Assembly: GCA_963665555.2 (NCBI GenBank)
Contig: CAXXXW010000003.1
Coordinates: 1-14,289 of the forward strand
Direction: 5' to 3'
Length of the DNA: 14,289 nucleotides
DNA from: CAXXXW01 sp963665555
GTDB taxonomy: Bacteria; Pseudomonadota; Alphaproteobacteria; Thalassobaculales; Thalassobaculaceae
Under the pieces are notes generated by a model. That model had not been told where the DNA came from and did not search any database. It worked only from the letters and a program-made list of their open reading frames with translations. The first letter of the stretch is position 1, and every line of letters starts with the position of its first letter. Below, piece after piece: positions 8,498 to 14,289 of the stretch. The translations under genes and the position numbers were made by a program.

Positions 8498-9987
8498 GGC
8501 CCGCCTCCCAGGAAGGCCCCGGCCACCCGGGCCGCGACCGAGGTGGTCAGTTCGGCGTCGATGCCGAAATACACATTCGCGCCGACCAGCAGCCAGAGCG
8601 GCACCAGCATCGCCAGCGGCGCCTCGCGGACCGCCGCGCGGCCCTCCGGCGCGGCGCCGAGATAGGCCGCCTCGAGGATTTTCCAGACATAGACCACCGC
8701 CAGCAGCGAGCAGGCGACGATAACGAGCGCGACCGGCCACCAGCCGTTCTCCACCGCGCCCAGGACCAGGTGCCACTTGCTCACGAACCCCACCGTGCCG
8801 GGCACGCCGATCAGGCTGAGGCCGGCGGCGGCGATGGCCGCGAAGGTCCACGGCATCTCGCGGCCGAGGCCGCGCGCCGCCTCGATCGAGACCCGGCCGG
8901 TCCGCATCGCCACGCCGCCCAGCGCCATGAACAGCGCCCCCTTCATCAGCGCGTGGTTGAAGAGGTGCAGCACCGTCGCCATCAGCCCGGTCGCGTTGGC
9001 CAGCGCGAGGCCGAGCGTCATGTAGCCCAGCTGCGCCACGCTGGACCAGGCGAACAGGCGCTTCATGTCCGTCTGGTGGATCGCCGCCACCGACGCCGCC
9101 GCCATCGCCAGCAGCGCCAGCGGCAGGAACACGAAGGTGAACGCCAGCCCGACGAAACCGTATTCCGGCCCGAACACCGTGTAGAGGAACCGCAGCAGCA
9201 CATAGACCGAAACCTTGGTCGCCGTCGCCGCCAGGAAGGCGGTCACCGCCGAGGGCGCGTAGGCGTAGGCGTTCGGCAGCCATGTGTGCATCGGGAACAT
9301 CGCGAGCTTCAGCCCCATCCCGACGACGACGAAGGCGAAGCCGGCCTGGACGGCCCGGTTGTCCGCCAGCGGCCGCACCCGCTCGGCGAGGTCGGCGATG
9401 TTGAGCGTCCCCGTCGTCATGTAGAGCAGCCCGACGCCGACCACGAAGAAGGTCGCGCCCACCGTGCCCATCACCAGGTAGCTGTAGGCGGCGGTCAGCG
9501 CGCGCCGGTCGGCCCGCCCGCCGGCGGCGACCAGCACATAGGTCGAGAGCGAGGAAATCTCCAGGAAGACGAAGATGTTGAAGGCGTCGCCGGTGATCGT
9601 CACGCCGAGCAGCCCGGTCAGGCACAGCAGCCAGGCGGTGTAGAACAGCCCGCGCCGCCCCTCCGGCACCTCGCGCGCGATGCTCTCGCGGCCCCAGGAC
9701 AGGACCAGCGCGCTCATGCCGGAGACGATGACGAGCACGAAGGCGTTGATCGCGTCGATCCGGTACTCGATCCCGATCGGCGGCGGCCAGTTGCCGAGAT
9801 GGTAGGCGGCCTCCGCGCCGCCGATCGTCTGCCCCAGCAGGGTGACGGCCGCGTAGAAGGCGAACCAGCTCGTCGCCAGGGCGAGCAGCCAGGGCCAGCG
9901 CCCGCCGCGCAGCACGGCGCACACCGGCGCCGAGAGCAGGGGGACCGCGACCTGGAGGATCGCCATGTGTTCGGCGAGGAGGCTCAC
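8494..9987 (-). CDS. mrpD: MrpD-type Na+/H+ antiporter subunit (first of three channel paralogues)
   Basis: A 497-aa polytopic inner-membrane protein of the NuoN/MrpD family and the closest of the three paralogues to canonical MrpD by its position right after mrpC. Conserved proton-path residues are visible: E143 (IFVFLEISSLSTY), K227 (GMGLKLAMFPMHTWLP), K258 (TATKVSVY), K349 (FNHALMKGALFM) and K404 (GFVSKWHL). The GTG start at 9985-9987 overlaps the mrpC stop as GTGA and is preceded by GGAGGGGG at good spacing. An internal ATG seven codons later lacks a comparable site, so the GTG is preferred. Confidence 0.94.
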   Translation of the reverse strand: MSLLAEHMAILQVAVPLLSAPVCAVLRGGRWPWLLALATSWFAFYAAVTLLGQTIGGAEAAYHLGNWPPPIGIEYRIDAINAFVLVIVSGMSALVLSWGRESIAREVPEGRRGLFYTAWLLCLTGLLGVTITGDAFNIFVFLEISSLSTYVLVAAGGRADRRALTAAYSYLVMGTVGATFFVVGVGLLYMTTGTLNIADLAERVRPLADNRAVQAGFAFVVVGMGLKLAMFPMHTWLPNAYAYAPSAVTAFLAATATKVSVYVLLRFLYTVFGPEYGFVGLAFTFVFLPLALLAMAAASVAAIHQTDMKRLFAWSSVAQLGYMTLGLALANATGLMATVLHLFNHALMKGALFMALGGVAMRTGRVSIEAARGLGREMPWTFAAIAAAGLSLIGVPGTVGFVSKWHLVLGAVENGWWPVALVIVACSLLAVVYVWKILEAAYLGAAPEGRAAVREAPLAMLVPLWLLVGANVYFGIDAELTTSVAARVAGAFLGGGP

Positions 9988-10403
9988 CGCGGCGCCCCCT
10001 CCGGCGCGCCCGCCGCGTCCGCCGCCCCTTCCTCGCGGGCGCGGTCGGCCGCCATTATGTCGGCCTCCTCGATCGAGCCGTAGGTCTCGCGGATCCGCAC
10101 CGCCAGGGCGAGGCCGAGCGACGTGGTGGCGACGCCGACGACGATGGCGGTCAGGATCAGCACATGGGGCAGGGGGTTGGAGAAGGTCTCCGGCCGGCCG
10201 GTCAGGATCGGCGCGGTCCCGCCCTCCACCTTGCCGAGCGAGATGTAGAACAGGAACACCGCCGTCTGGAAGACGTTCAGCCCGACGATCTTCTTGACCA
10301 GGTTGCCGCTGGCGATGGCGATGTACAGCCCCGTCATCAGCAGGAAGACCACCAGCCAGTAGTTGTAGTGGGCCGCGATGGCGTCGAGGACGGCGTCGAG
10401 CAT
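9984..10403 (-). CDS. mrpC: MrpC-type antiporter subunit (NuoK-like)
   Basis: A 139-aa protein with three hydrophobic helices in the NuoK/MrpC pattern. Family sequence is clear in SGNLVKKIVGLNVFQTAVFL, in the ISLGKV...APIL segment and in LPHVLILTAIVVGVA, which matches the MrpC signature before the last helix. The last roughly 30 residues are a hydrophilic Ala/Glu-rich tail facing the cytoplasm. The ATG at 10401-10403 comes two bases after the mrpB stop. In Mrp complexes MrpC sits beside MrpD and lines the proton route between subunits. Confidence 0.93.
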   Translation of the reverse strand: MLDAVLDAIAAHYNYWLVVFLLMTGLYIAIASGNLVKKIVGLNVFQTAVFLFYISLGKVEGGTAPILTGRPETFSNPLPHVLILTAIVVGVATTSLGLALAVRIRETYGSIEEADIMAADRAREEGAADAAGAPEGAPR

Positions 10404-10405
10404 GG

Positions 10406-10843
10406 CTACCAGTCCTCCTCGTCGACCTCGCGGGTGCGGCCGGCATAGGCGTAGAAGACGCTCACCATGACCGCGCTCACCGTGACGCCGACGCCGAACT
10501 CGACGAGCAGGATGCCCAGGTGCTGCCCGGCCTCGGGGTCGCCCGCCAGCACATCGTAGTCGAGGAACTTGCCGCCCAGCAGCGGCCCCGCGAAGCCCGT
10601 CAGCGTATAGAGCGCCAGCCCGGCCGGGACCAGCAGGCGCAGCGCCGGGGCCGGCAGCGCGGCGCGCGCCGGCTCGATGCCGAAGACCAGCGCGTAGAGC
10701 ACGAAGCCGGCCGCGAAGATCACGCCGGCCTGGAAGCCGCCGCCCGGCCCGAAATCGCCGTGGAACTGCACATAGAGCGCGAACAGCAGGATGAACGGGA
10801 TCAGCATCTTGGAGACGACCCGCAGGACCAGGTGGTGCCTCAT
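10406..10843 (-). CDS. mrpB: MrpB-type antiporter subunit (MnhB domain)
   Basis: A 145-aa membrane protein with four hydrophobic helices. The diagnostic MnhB segment HGDFGPGGGFQAGVIFAAG (28-46) is intact, as are the LGILLVEFGVGVTVSAVMV helix near the C-terminus and the short acidic tail. The ATG at 10841-10843 overlaps the TGA of the DUF4040 gene (ATGA). An upstream extension of this frame overlaps that gene and has no family sequence, so it was not used. Confidence 0.94.
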   Translation of the reverse strand: MRHHLVLRVVSKMLIPFILLFALYVQFHGDFGPGGGFQAGVIFAAGFVLYALVFGIEPARAALPAPALRLLVPAGLALYTLTGFAGPLLGGKFLDYDVLAGDPEAGQHLGILLVEFGVGVTVSAVMVSVFYAYAGRTREVDEEDW

Positions 10844-11448
10844 TCCCCGTCCTCCGCGCCGGCGCCGCGCCCGGCCGCGCCCGGCGGCGCCCCGTCCTTC
10901 TCCTCCTCGTCCTCGCGCCGCCGGCCGAGCAGGAACATCACGCCGATCCCGGCCGTGAAGATCACCGCCACCTCGCCCAGCGTGTCGTAGCCCCGGTAGC
11001 TCGCCAGCACCGACGTGACGATGTTGGGCACGCCGATGTCGTGCTCCGACCCCGCGATGTATTCGGGCACGATATGGCGCTGGCCCGGCGCGTTCGGGTC
11101 GCCGAAGGCCGGCATGTCGGTCGTCGCGTAGATCAGCGCCGCGCCCGCCGCCAGCACCACCGCCAGCGGCGCCAGCGGGCCGATGCCGGAGGTCCGCCGC
11201 TCCCGCCGCCCGGCGAGCGCGAGCGTGCCGAGCAGCAGCACCGTCGAAATCCCGGCCCCCACCGCCGCCTCGGTGAACGCCACGTCCACGGCGTCGAGCG
11301 TCACCAGCAACCCGGCCGACAGCAGGCTGAACGCGCCCGCCAGCGCCGCCACCGCGAACAGGTGGCGCGCCAACAGGATCGCCACCGCGCAGCAGCACAG
11401 CAGCGCCAGCAGCGCGACATCGACCAGCAGGATCGCGCCGGCGCCCAT
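10840..11448 (-). CDS. MbhD/MbhE-like (DUF4040) subunit, equivalent to the MrpA C-terminus
   Basis: A 202-aa membrane protein. The first part (about 1-80) is an MbhD-like three-helix unit with the conserved VAFTEAAVGAGISTVLLLG containing the family Glu. The second part (about 90-180) looks MbhE-like, with GVPNIVTSVLASYRGYDTLG followed by a final helix VAVIFTAGIGVMFLLG. In classical Mrp systems these domains are the C-terminal end of MrpA; here they are a stand-alone gene, as in Mbh-type complexes. The tail (about 178-202) is highly charged. The ATG at 11446-11448 lies three bases after the mrpG stop. Confidence 0.9.
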   Translation of the reverse strand: MGAGAILLVDVALLALLCCCAVAILLARHLFAVAALAGAFSLLSAGLLVTLDAVDVAFTEAAVGAGISTVLLLGTLALAGRRERRTSGIGPLAPLAVVLAAGAALIYATTDMPAFGDPNAPGQRHIVPEYIAGSEHDIGVPNIVTSVLASYRGYDTLGEVAVIFTAGIGVMFLLGRRREDEEEKDGAPPGAAGRGAGAEDGE

Positions 11449-11451
11449 GCC

Positions 11452-11796
11452 TCAGCGCTCCCCGATCCGGAATCGCGCGGCGTCGTCCTCGGGCACCAGC
11501 GCCGGCCGCAGCCCCATCACGCGGGCGGCGTTGGCGACCGCGTGCGTCGCGGTCGGGCCGGTGAAGAAGACGAGCAGCGAGATCAGCAGGAGCTTCGCCG
11601 CGACCAGGGTGAAACCCGCCTGCAGCACCATCCCCAGCAGCATCAGCTCCGCGCCCAGCGTGTCGGTGATGCCGGCGGCGTGCAGCCGGGAGTAGAAGTC
11701 CGGCAGGCGCAGCAGCCCCAGCGTGCCGACCAGCACGAACCCCGCGCCCGACAGCAGCAGCGCGCCGGAGACGATATCGACGGCCAGTTCGATCAT
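11452..11796 (-). CDS. mrpG: MrpG-type antiporter subunit
   Basis: A 114-aa protein with three hydrophobic helices. The signature LVGTLGLLRLPDFYSRLHAA (RxPDxYxRxHA, about 22-41) followed by TLGAELMLLGMVL is typical of MrpG/MnhG. The ATG at 11794-11796 overlaps the mrpF stop as ATGA. A long upstream extension of this frame runs antisense to the divergent gene and through mrpE/F and is not coding. MrpG is needed for assembly of the Mrp complex in studied bacteria. Confidence 0.93.
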   Translation of the reverse strand: MIELAVDIVSGALLLSGAGFVLVGTLGLLRLPDFYSRLHAAGITDTLGAELMLLGMVLQAGFTLVAAKLLLISLLVFFTGPTATHAVANAARVMGLRPALVPEDDAARFRIGER

Positions 11797-12089
11797 CCCT
11801 CGCCCTCCTCGCGGCTGGCGATCTCGCGGGCGGACAGGCCCAGGTTGCGGTAGCGGAAGAACTTCAGCACCGCGATGGTGCCGACGAAATTGACCAGCGC
11901 GTAGAGCAGCGCGATGTCCATGAAGTCCGGCCGCCCGGTCAGGAAGCCCAGCGCGCCGATCAGCAGCACCGTCTTGGTGCCGAAACTGTTCACCGCCAGC
12001 ACCCGGTCGAACAGGCTCGGCCCCGCGAAGGCGCGGGCCAGCGCCATCGCCATCGCCGCCAGCAGCGCGGCCGTCGCGGCGACAAACAT
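11793..12089 (-). CDS. mrpF: MrpF-type antiporter subunit
   Basis: A 98-aa protein with three hydrophobic helices and the MrpF core GPSLFDRVLAVNSFGTKTVL, containing the conserved DRxLAxN. PDFMDIALLYALVNFVGTIA forms the third helix and a short charged tail follows. The ATG at 12087-12089 is three bases after the mrpE stop. In the resolved Mrp structures MrpF lies near the proposed sodium path. Confidence 0.93.
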   Translation of the reverse strand: MFVAATAALLAAMAMALARAFAGPSLFDRVLAVNSFGTKTVLLIGALGFLTGRPDFMDIALLYALVNFVGTIAVLKFFRYRNLGLSAREIASREEGEG

Positions 12090-12092
12090 CGC

Positions 12093-12566
12093 CTAGCGCT
12101 CCTCCAGCGCGGTCACCCGCGCGCCCATGTCGCCGTTCACGAGGCCGTCGGCCAGGTCGTCCGTCAGCGCGTGGACGACGATCTCGTCGCCCTCGATATC
12201 GACGGACACGGTGCCGGGCGTGAGCGTGATGGAGTTGGCGAAGATCACGACGCCGAGATCGGTCTTCTGCGTCGCCTTGACGCGCACGACGCGCGGGGAG
12301 AGCGCCATGCGCGGCGACAGCACGATGCGGGCGACATCGATGTTGGCCTTGAAAATCTCCCGCGCCAGCCAGCCCCAGTAGCCGAAGACACGCCCCTTCA
12401 GGTGGATCGGGAAGGTCTCGTGGTCGTGGATGTCCATCCGGTGCGCGATGTAGAGCACCAGCAGGACCGACAACACGCCGAAGGTCAGCAGCAGCGGCGT
12501 GTAGATCCCGGACATCAGCAGCCAGAAGGCGAGGAGGCTCCCGCCAAGCCCGACGATATGAACCAT
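12093..12566 (-). CDS. mrpE: MrpE-type antiporter subunit, first gene of the operon
   Basis: A 157-aa protein with two N-terminal hydrophobic helices (about 4-42) and a soluble C-terminal domain with ANIDVARIVLSP, VKATQKTDLGVVIFANSITL and TPGTVSVDIEGDEIVVHAL, the usual MrpE/MnhE landmarks. The ATG at 12564-12566 is preferred because it starts just before the first helix and has GGGGGGAG upstream. A GTG start at 12608 would add 14 basic residues but has no ribosome site. The next six genes are coupled behind it by gaps of at most 3 bp or 4-bp overlaps. MrpE is important for complex assembly and anchors this operon's identity. Confidence 0.93.
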   Translation of the reverse strand: MVHIVGLGGSLLAFWLLMSGIYTPLLLTFGVLSVLLVLYIAHRMDIHDHETFPIHLKGRVFGYWGWLAREIFKANIDVARIVLSPRMALSPRVVRVKATQKTDLGVVIFANSITLTPGTVSVDIEGDEIVVHALTDDLADGLVNGDMGARVTALEER

Positions 12567-12696
12567 TGGCGCCCGCGCTCCCCCCGACCTCCGGGCCCTC
12601 TGGGCCACGCGCCCGAACTAATGCCATATTCCCCGCCCCGCGCCAACCCCGCCGCGCGGGCGGGAGCCGGATTCGGCGCGGGGAAGGGGGGACGCC
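12567..12696. promoter_or_regulatory. Divergent promoter region between the Mrp operon and the prpB-like gene
   Basis: This 130-bp gap separates the two divergent starts and must carry promoters for both, unless the Mrp transcript begins inside the lyase gene. The one AT-richer island is AACTAATGCCATATTCC at 12617-12633. Read on the minus strand it gives TTGGCG, 17 bases, then CATTAG; read on the plus strand it gives CATATT as a possible -10 with no good -35. The rest is G/C tracts. Boundaries of either promoter cannot be fixed by eye. Confidence 0.35.
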
Positions 12697-13609
12697 ATGA
12701 CCTGGTTCTCGACGCCCGGGGACGACCGCCCGCCGGGGGACCGGCTGGAGGCGTTGTGGTCGCGGCCGGGGGCGCTCGGCGTTCCGGGGGCGCACAACGC
12801 GCTCGCCGGGCTGGTCGCGCGCGAGGCCGGGTTCGAGGCGCTCTACCTCTCCGGCGGCGCGCTGTCGGCGAGCCTCGGCCTGCCGGACCTCGGCGTGATG
12901 ACCTCGGACGACCTGCTGCCGGCGGTCCGCTCGATCGCCCGCGCCACCGGGCTGCCGCTGATCGTGGACGGCGACACCGGATACGGCGAGGCGCTGAACG
13001 TCATGCGGCTGGTCCAGGACCTGGAGGCCGCGGGCGCGGCCGCCGTCCAGCTGGAGGACCAGATACTGCCGAAGAAATGCGGCCACCTTTCGGACAAGCG
13101 CCTCGCCGAGCCCGACGCGATGGCGGCCAAGATCGCCGCCGCGCGCAAGGCGCGGACCCATCTGCGCCTGGTCGCGCGGACCGACGCGGCCGCGTCCGAG
13201 GGGATCGAGGGCGCCGTCGCGCGCGCCCGAACTCTACGTCCGGGCCGGCGCGGATGTGATTTTCCCCGAAGCCCTGGCCTCGGCGGAGGAGATGCGGGCG
13301 TTCAACGCGCGCTGCGCCGCGCCGACGCTGGCCAACATGACCGAGTTCGGCCGCACGCCCTATCTCGACCGCGACGCCTTCGCCGCGCTCGGCTTCGACA
13401 TCGTGATCTGGCCCGTGACCTCGCTGCGGCGCGAGGCGGAGGCGATGCGCGGCCTCTACGCGCATCTCGCGGCGCGCGGCGGGCAGGGCGGCTACCTCGA
13501 CAAGCTGATGAGCCGCAAGGAGATCTACCGGCTCATCGGCTACCGCGACTACGAGGCGCTGGACCGCTCGATCGTCGAAAGCGTCGTTCCCGAGGACGGC
13601 CGCTCCTGA
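12697..13609 (+). CDS. prpB: 2-methylisocitrate lyase-type enzyme (ICL/PEP mutase family); one single-base frameshift
   Basis: Removing one extra A in the AA run at 13230-13231 restores 304 codons, the usual family length. The first frame ends its homology at AVARAR and the second resumes at LYVRAGADVIFPEA. The TIM-barrel landmarks are clear: ALYLSGGALSASLGLPDLG (49-66), the Mg-binding DGDTGYG (91-97), VQLEDQ (118-122 region) and the catalytic KKCGH (126-130). The Cys-containing KKCGH signature supports a lyase of 2-methylisocitrate or a related C-C lyase over a PEP mutase. The expected reaction is 2-methylisocitrate to pyruvate plus succinate in the propionate methylcitrate cycle. No prpC or prpD lies nearby, so substrate remains open. 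The ATG has GGGGGG upstream. The 3' end overlaps the antisense cinA-type gene by 61 bp. Confidence 0.88.
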
Positions 13610-14139
13610 CCGGCCCGTGCGGGTCGGGCCCGGCCCCGCGCCCGCGCTCCGGCGGCGAGCAGGTCGAGCGCGGCGAGGACGGCCGCCCGGCGCACCTCCG
13701 CCCGGCCGCCGGGAAAGACGCGGCGGAGATGGACCGTCGGCCCGCCGGCGGCGGCGCGCGCGAAATGGACCAGTCCCACCGGCTTTTCCGCCGTTCCGCC
13801 GCCGGGGCCGGCGACGCCCGTGACGGCGACCGCGATCCCGGCGCGGGAGGCGGCCAGCGCCCCCTCCGCCATCGCGCGCGCCGCCGCCTCGCTCACCGCC
13901 CCGTGGGCCGCGATGGTCGCGGCCGGCACGCCGAGCGCCTCGACCTTCGCCTCGTTGGAATAGACGACGAACCCCCGGTCCACCACGGCGGACGATCCCG
14001 CGACGCCGGTCAGCGCGGCCGCGACCAGGCCGCCGGTGCAGCTTTCCGCCGTCGCCGCGAGAAGCCCGGCCTCCCGGCAGGCGGCGAGCGCCCGGCGGGC
14101 CGCCGCCTCGACGGTTCCCGTCGTTTCCGTCTTTTCCAT
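13549..14139 (-). CDS. pncC: Nicotinamide-nucleotide amidohydrolase (CinA C-terminal domain, PncC-type)
   Basis: A 196-aa stand-alone CinA C-terminal domain that deamidates NMN to NaMN in pyridine-nucleotide recycling. Conserved blocks are AESCTGG (31-37), RGFVVYSNEAK (55-65), HGAVSEA (79-85), AVTGVAGPGGGT (105-116) and KPVGLVHFA (119-127). The domain is complete by about residue 162. A 34-residue basic/Ser-rich tail then runs into the 3' end of the convergent lyase gene. This tail is longer than usual and may reflect a lost stop or another indel. The ATG at 14137-14139 lies 17 bp after the pgpA stop, a common alphaproteobacterial gene pair. A longer reading from 14283 overlaps pgpA and was rejected. 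Confidence 0.92.
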   Translation of the reverse strand: MEKTETTGTVEAAARRALAACREAGLLAATAESCTGGLVAAALTGVAGSSAVVDRGFVVYSNEAKVEALGVPAATIAAHGAVSEAAARAMAEGALAASRAGIAVAVTGVAGPGGGTAEKPVGLVHFARAAAGGPTVHLRRVFPGGRAEVRRAAVLAALDLLAAGARARGRARPARAGQERPSSGTTLSTIERSSAS

Positions 14140-14156
14140 CGTCCCCCGCCCCCTTT

Positions 14157-14289
14157 TCAGCCCGGCGCGAGCGCCGCCTGGGCGAGCCACAGCGGCGCCG
14201 CGCCCATAAGGCCGGCCGCCGCGTCGTCCAGCATGACGCCGAGGCCGCCCGCGACCCTCCGGTCGATCCAGCCCACCGGCCACGGTTTC
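14157..14289 (-). CDS. pgpA: Phosphatidylglycerophosphatase A, 3' end (5' part outside window)
   Basis: The last 43 residues are visible, ending at a TGA at 14157-14159. They begin KPWPVGWIDRR and contain GGLGVMLDDAAAG, the characteristic PgpA C-terminal segment with the paired Asp, followed by a hydrophobic helix. The enzyme dephosphorylates phosphatidylglycerophosphate to phosphatidylglycerol at the inner membrane. The following cinA-type gene starts 17 bp downstream, which fits the common pgpA-cinA arrangement and supports the call despite the short fragment. Confidence 0.88.
   Translation of the reverse strand, partial: KPWPVGWIDRRVAGGLGVMLDDAAAGLMGAAPLWLAQAALAPG

Noticed and set aside
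6722..9922. 1066-codon minus-strand open frame as a single giant protein
   Set aside because: Only its last 91 residues and the stretch 7989-8497 are real, belonging to two different genes. The rest is out of frame with the channel subunits.
5020..12566. NADH dehydrogenase (complex I) operon
   Set aside because: NuoN/L- and NuoK-like subunits occur with MrpB, E, F, G and DUF4040 partners, and no Nuo electron-transfer subunits are present, so it is an Mrp-type antiporter.
12567..12608. GTG start for mrpE at 12608, adding 14 residues
   Set aside because: It has no ribosome site and would add a basic, non-family extension. The ATG at 12566 begins at the expected first helix.
13617..13823. 68-codon plus-strand open frame after the lyase gene
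   Set aside because: It is antisense to conserved CinA-domain sequence and has an Arg/Pro-rich shadow composition.

Overview
A 14.3 kb, very GC-rich, gene-dense window. The gene families, the pgpA-cinA order and the chains of GTGA/ATGA stop-start overlaps suggest an alphaproteobacterium, possibly Rhodospirillales-like. That placement is inference from gene content; no rRNA or other phylogenetic marker is present. Almost everything between 329 and 12566 lies on the minus strand.

Layout. 1-290 (+) is the 3' end of a helical protein of unknown function with a HEPN-like R-x4-H motif. 329-3132 (-) holds a two-gene unit: an 814-codon STAND (NLR-like) NTPase with a 46-residue TPR array, followed 18 bp later by a 112-aa protein. 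The NTPase carries a short beta-prone motif at its extreme N-terminus, and the small protein carries nearly the same motif at its extreme C-terminus. This matches the sensor/effector pairing known for bacterial amyloid-signalling NLRs. 3173-4935 (-) holds a CoxG-family SRPBCC protein with a C-terminal membrane helix and a class III alcohol dehydrogenase for glutathione-dependent formaldehyde oxidation. 5020-12566 (-) is one ten-gene, tightly coupled Mrp-type cation/proton antiporter operon in the order E-F-G-(MbhD/E, DUF4040)-B-C-D-D'-small membrane protein-D''. 12697-13609 (+) is a 2-methylisocitrate lyase-type gene, divergent from the Mrp operon. 13549-14139 (-) is a CinA C-terminal-type NMN amidohydrolase, and 14157-14289 (-) is the 3' end of pgpA.

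Function. The Mrp genes should form one membrane complex exchanging Na+ (or another monovalent cation) for H+, with three NuoN/MrpD-like channels that all keep the expected Glu/Lys residues. The STAND-TPR gene and its small partner look like a candidate abortive or conflict module placed 40 bp behind the formaldehyde dehydrogenase gene on the same strand. PrpB-like lyase, CinA and PgpA are housekeeping neighbours.

Sequence quality. Four genes are broken by exactly one extra base each (near 1211-1213, 1932-1940, 7988-7989 and 13230-13231). Every extra base sits in a homopolymer run, and removing it restores a full-length family protein. This favours sequencing or assembly error over biological pseudogenes, so the interrupted genes are annotated as whole genes.
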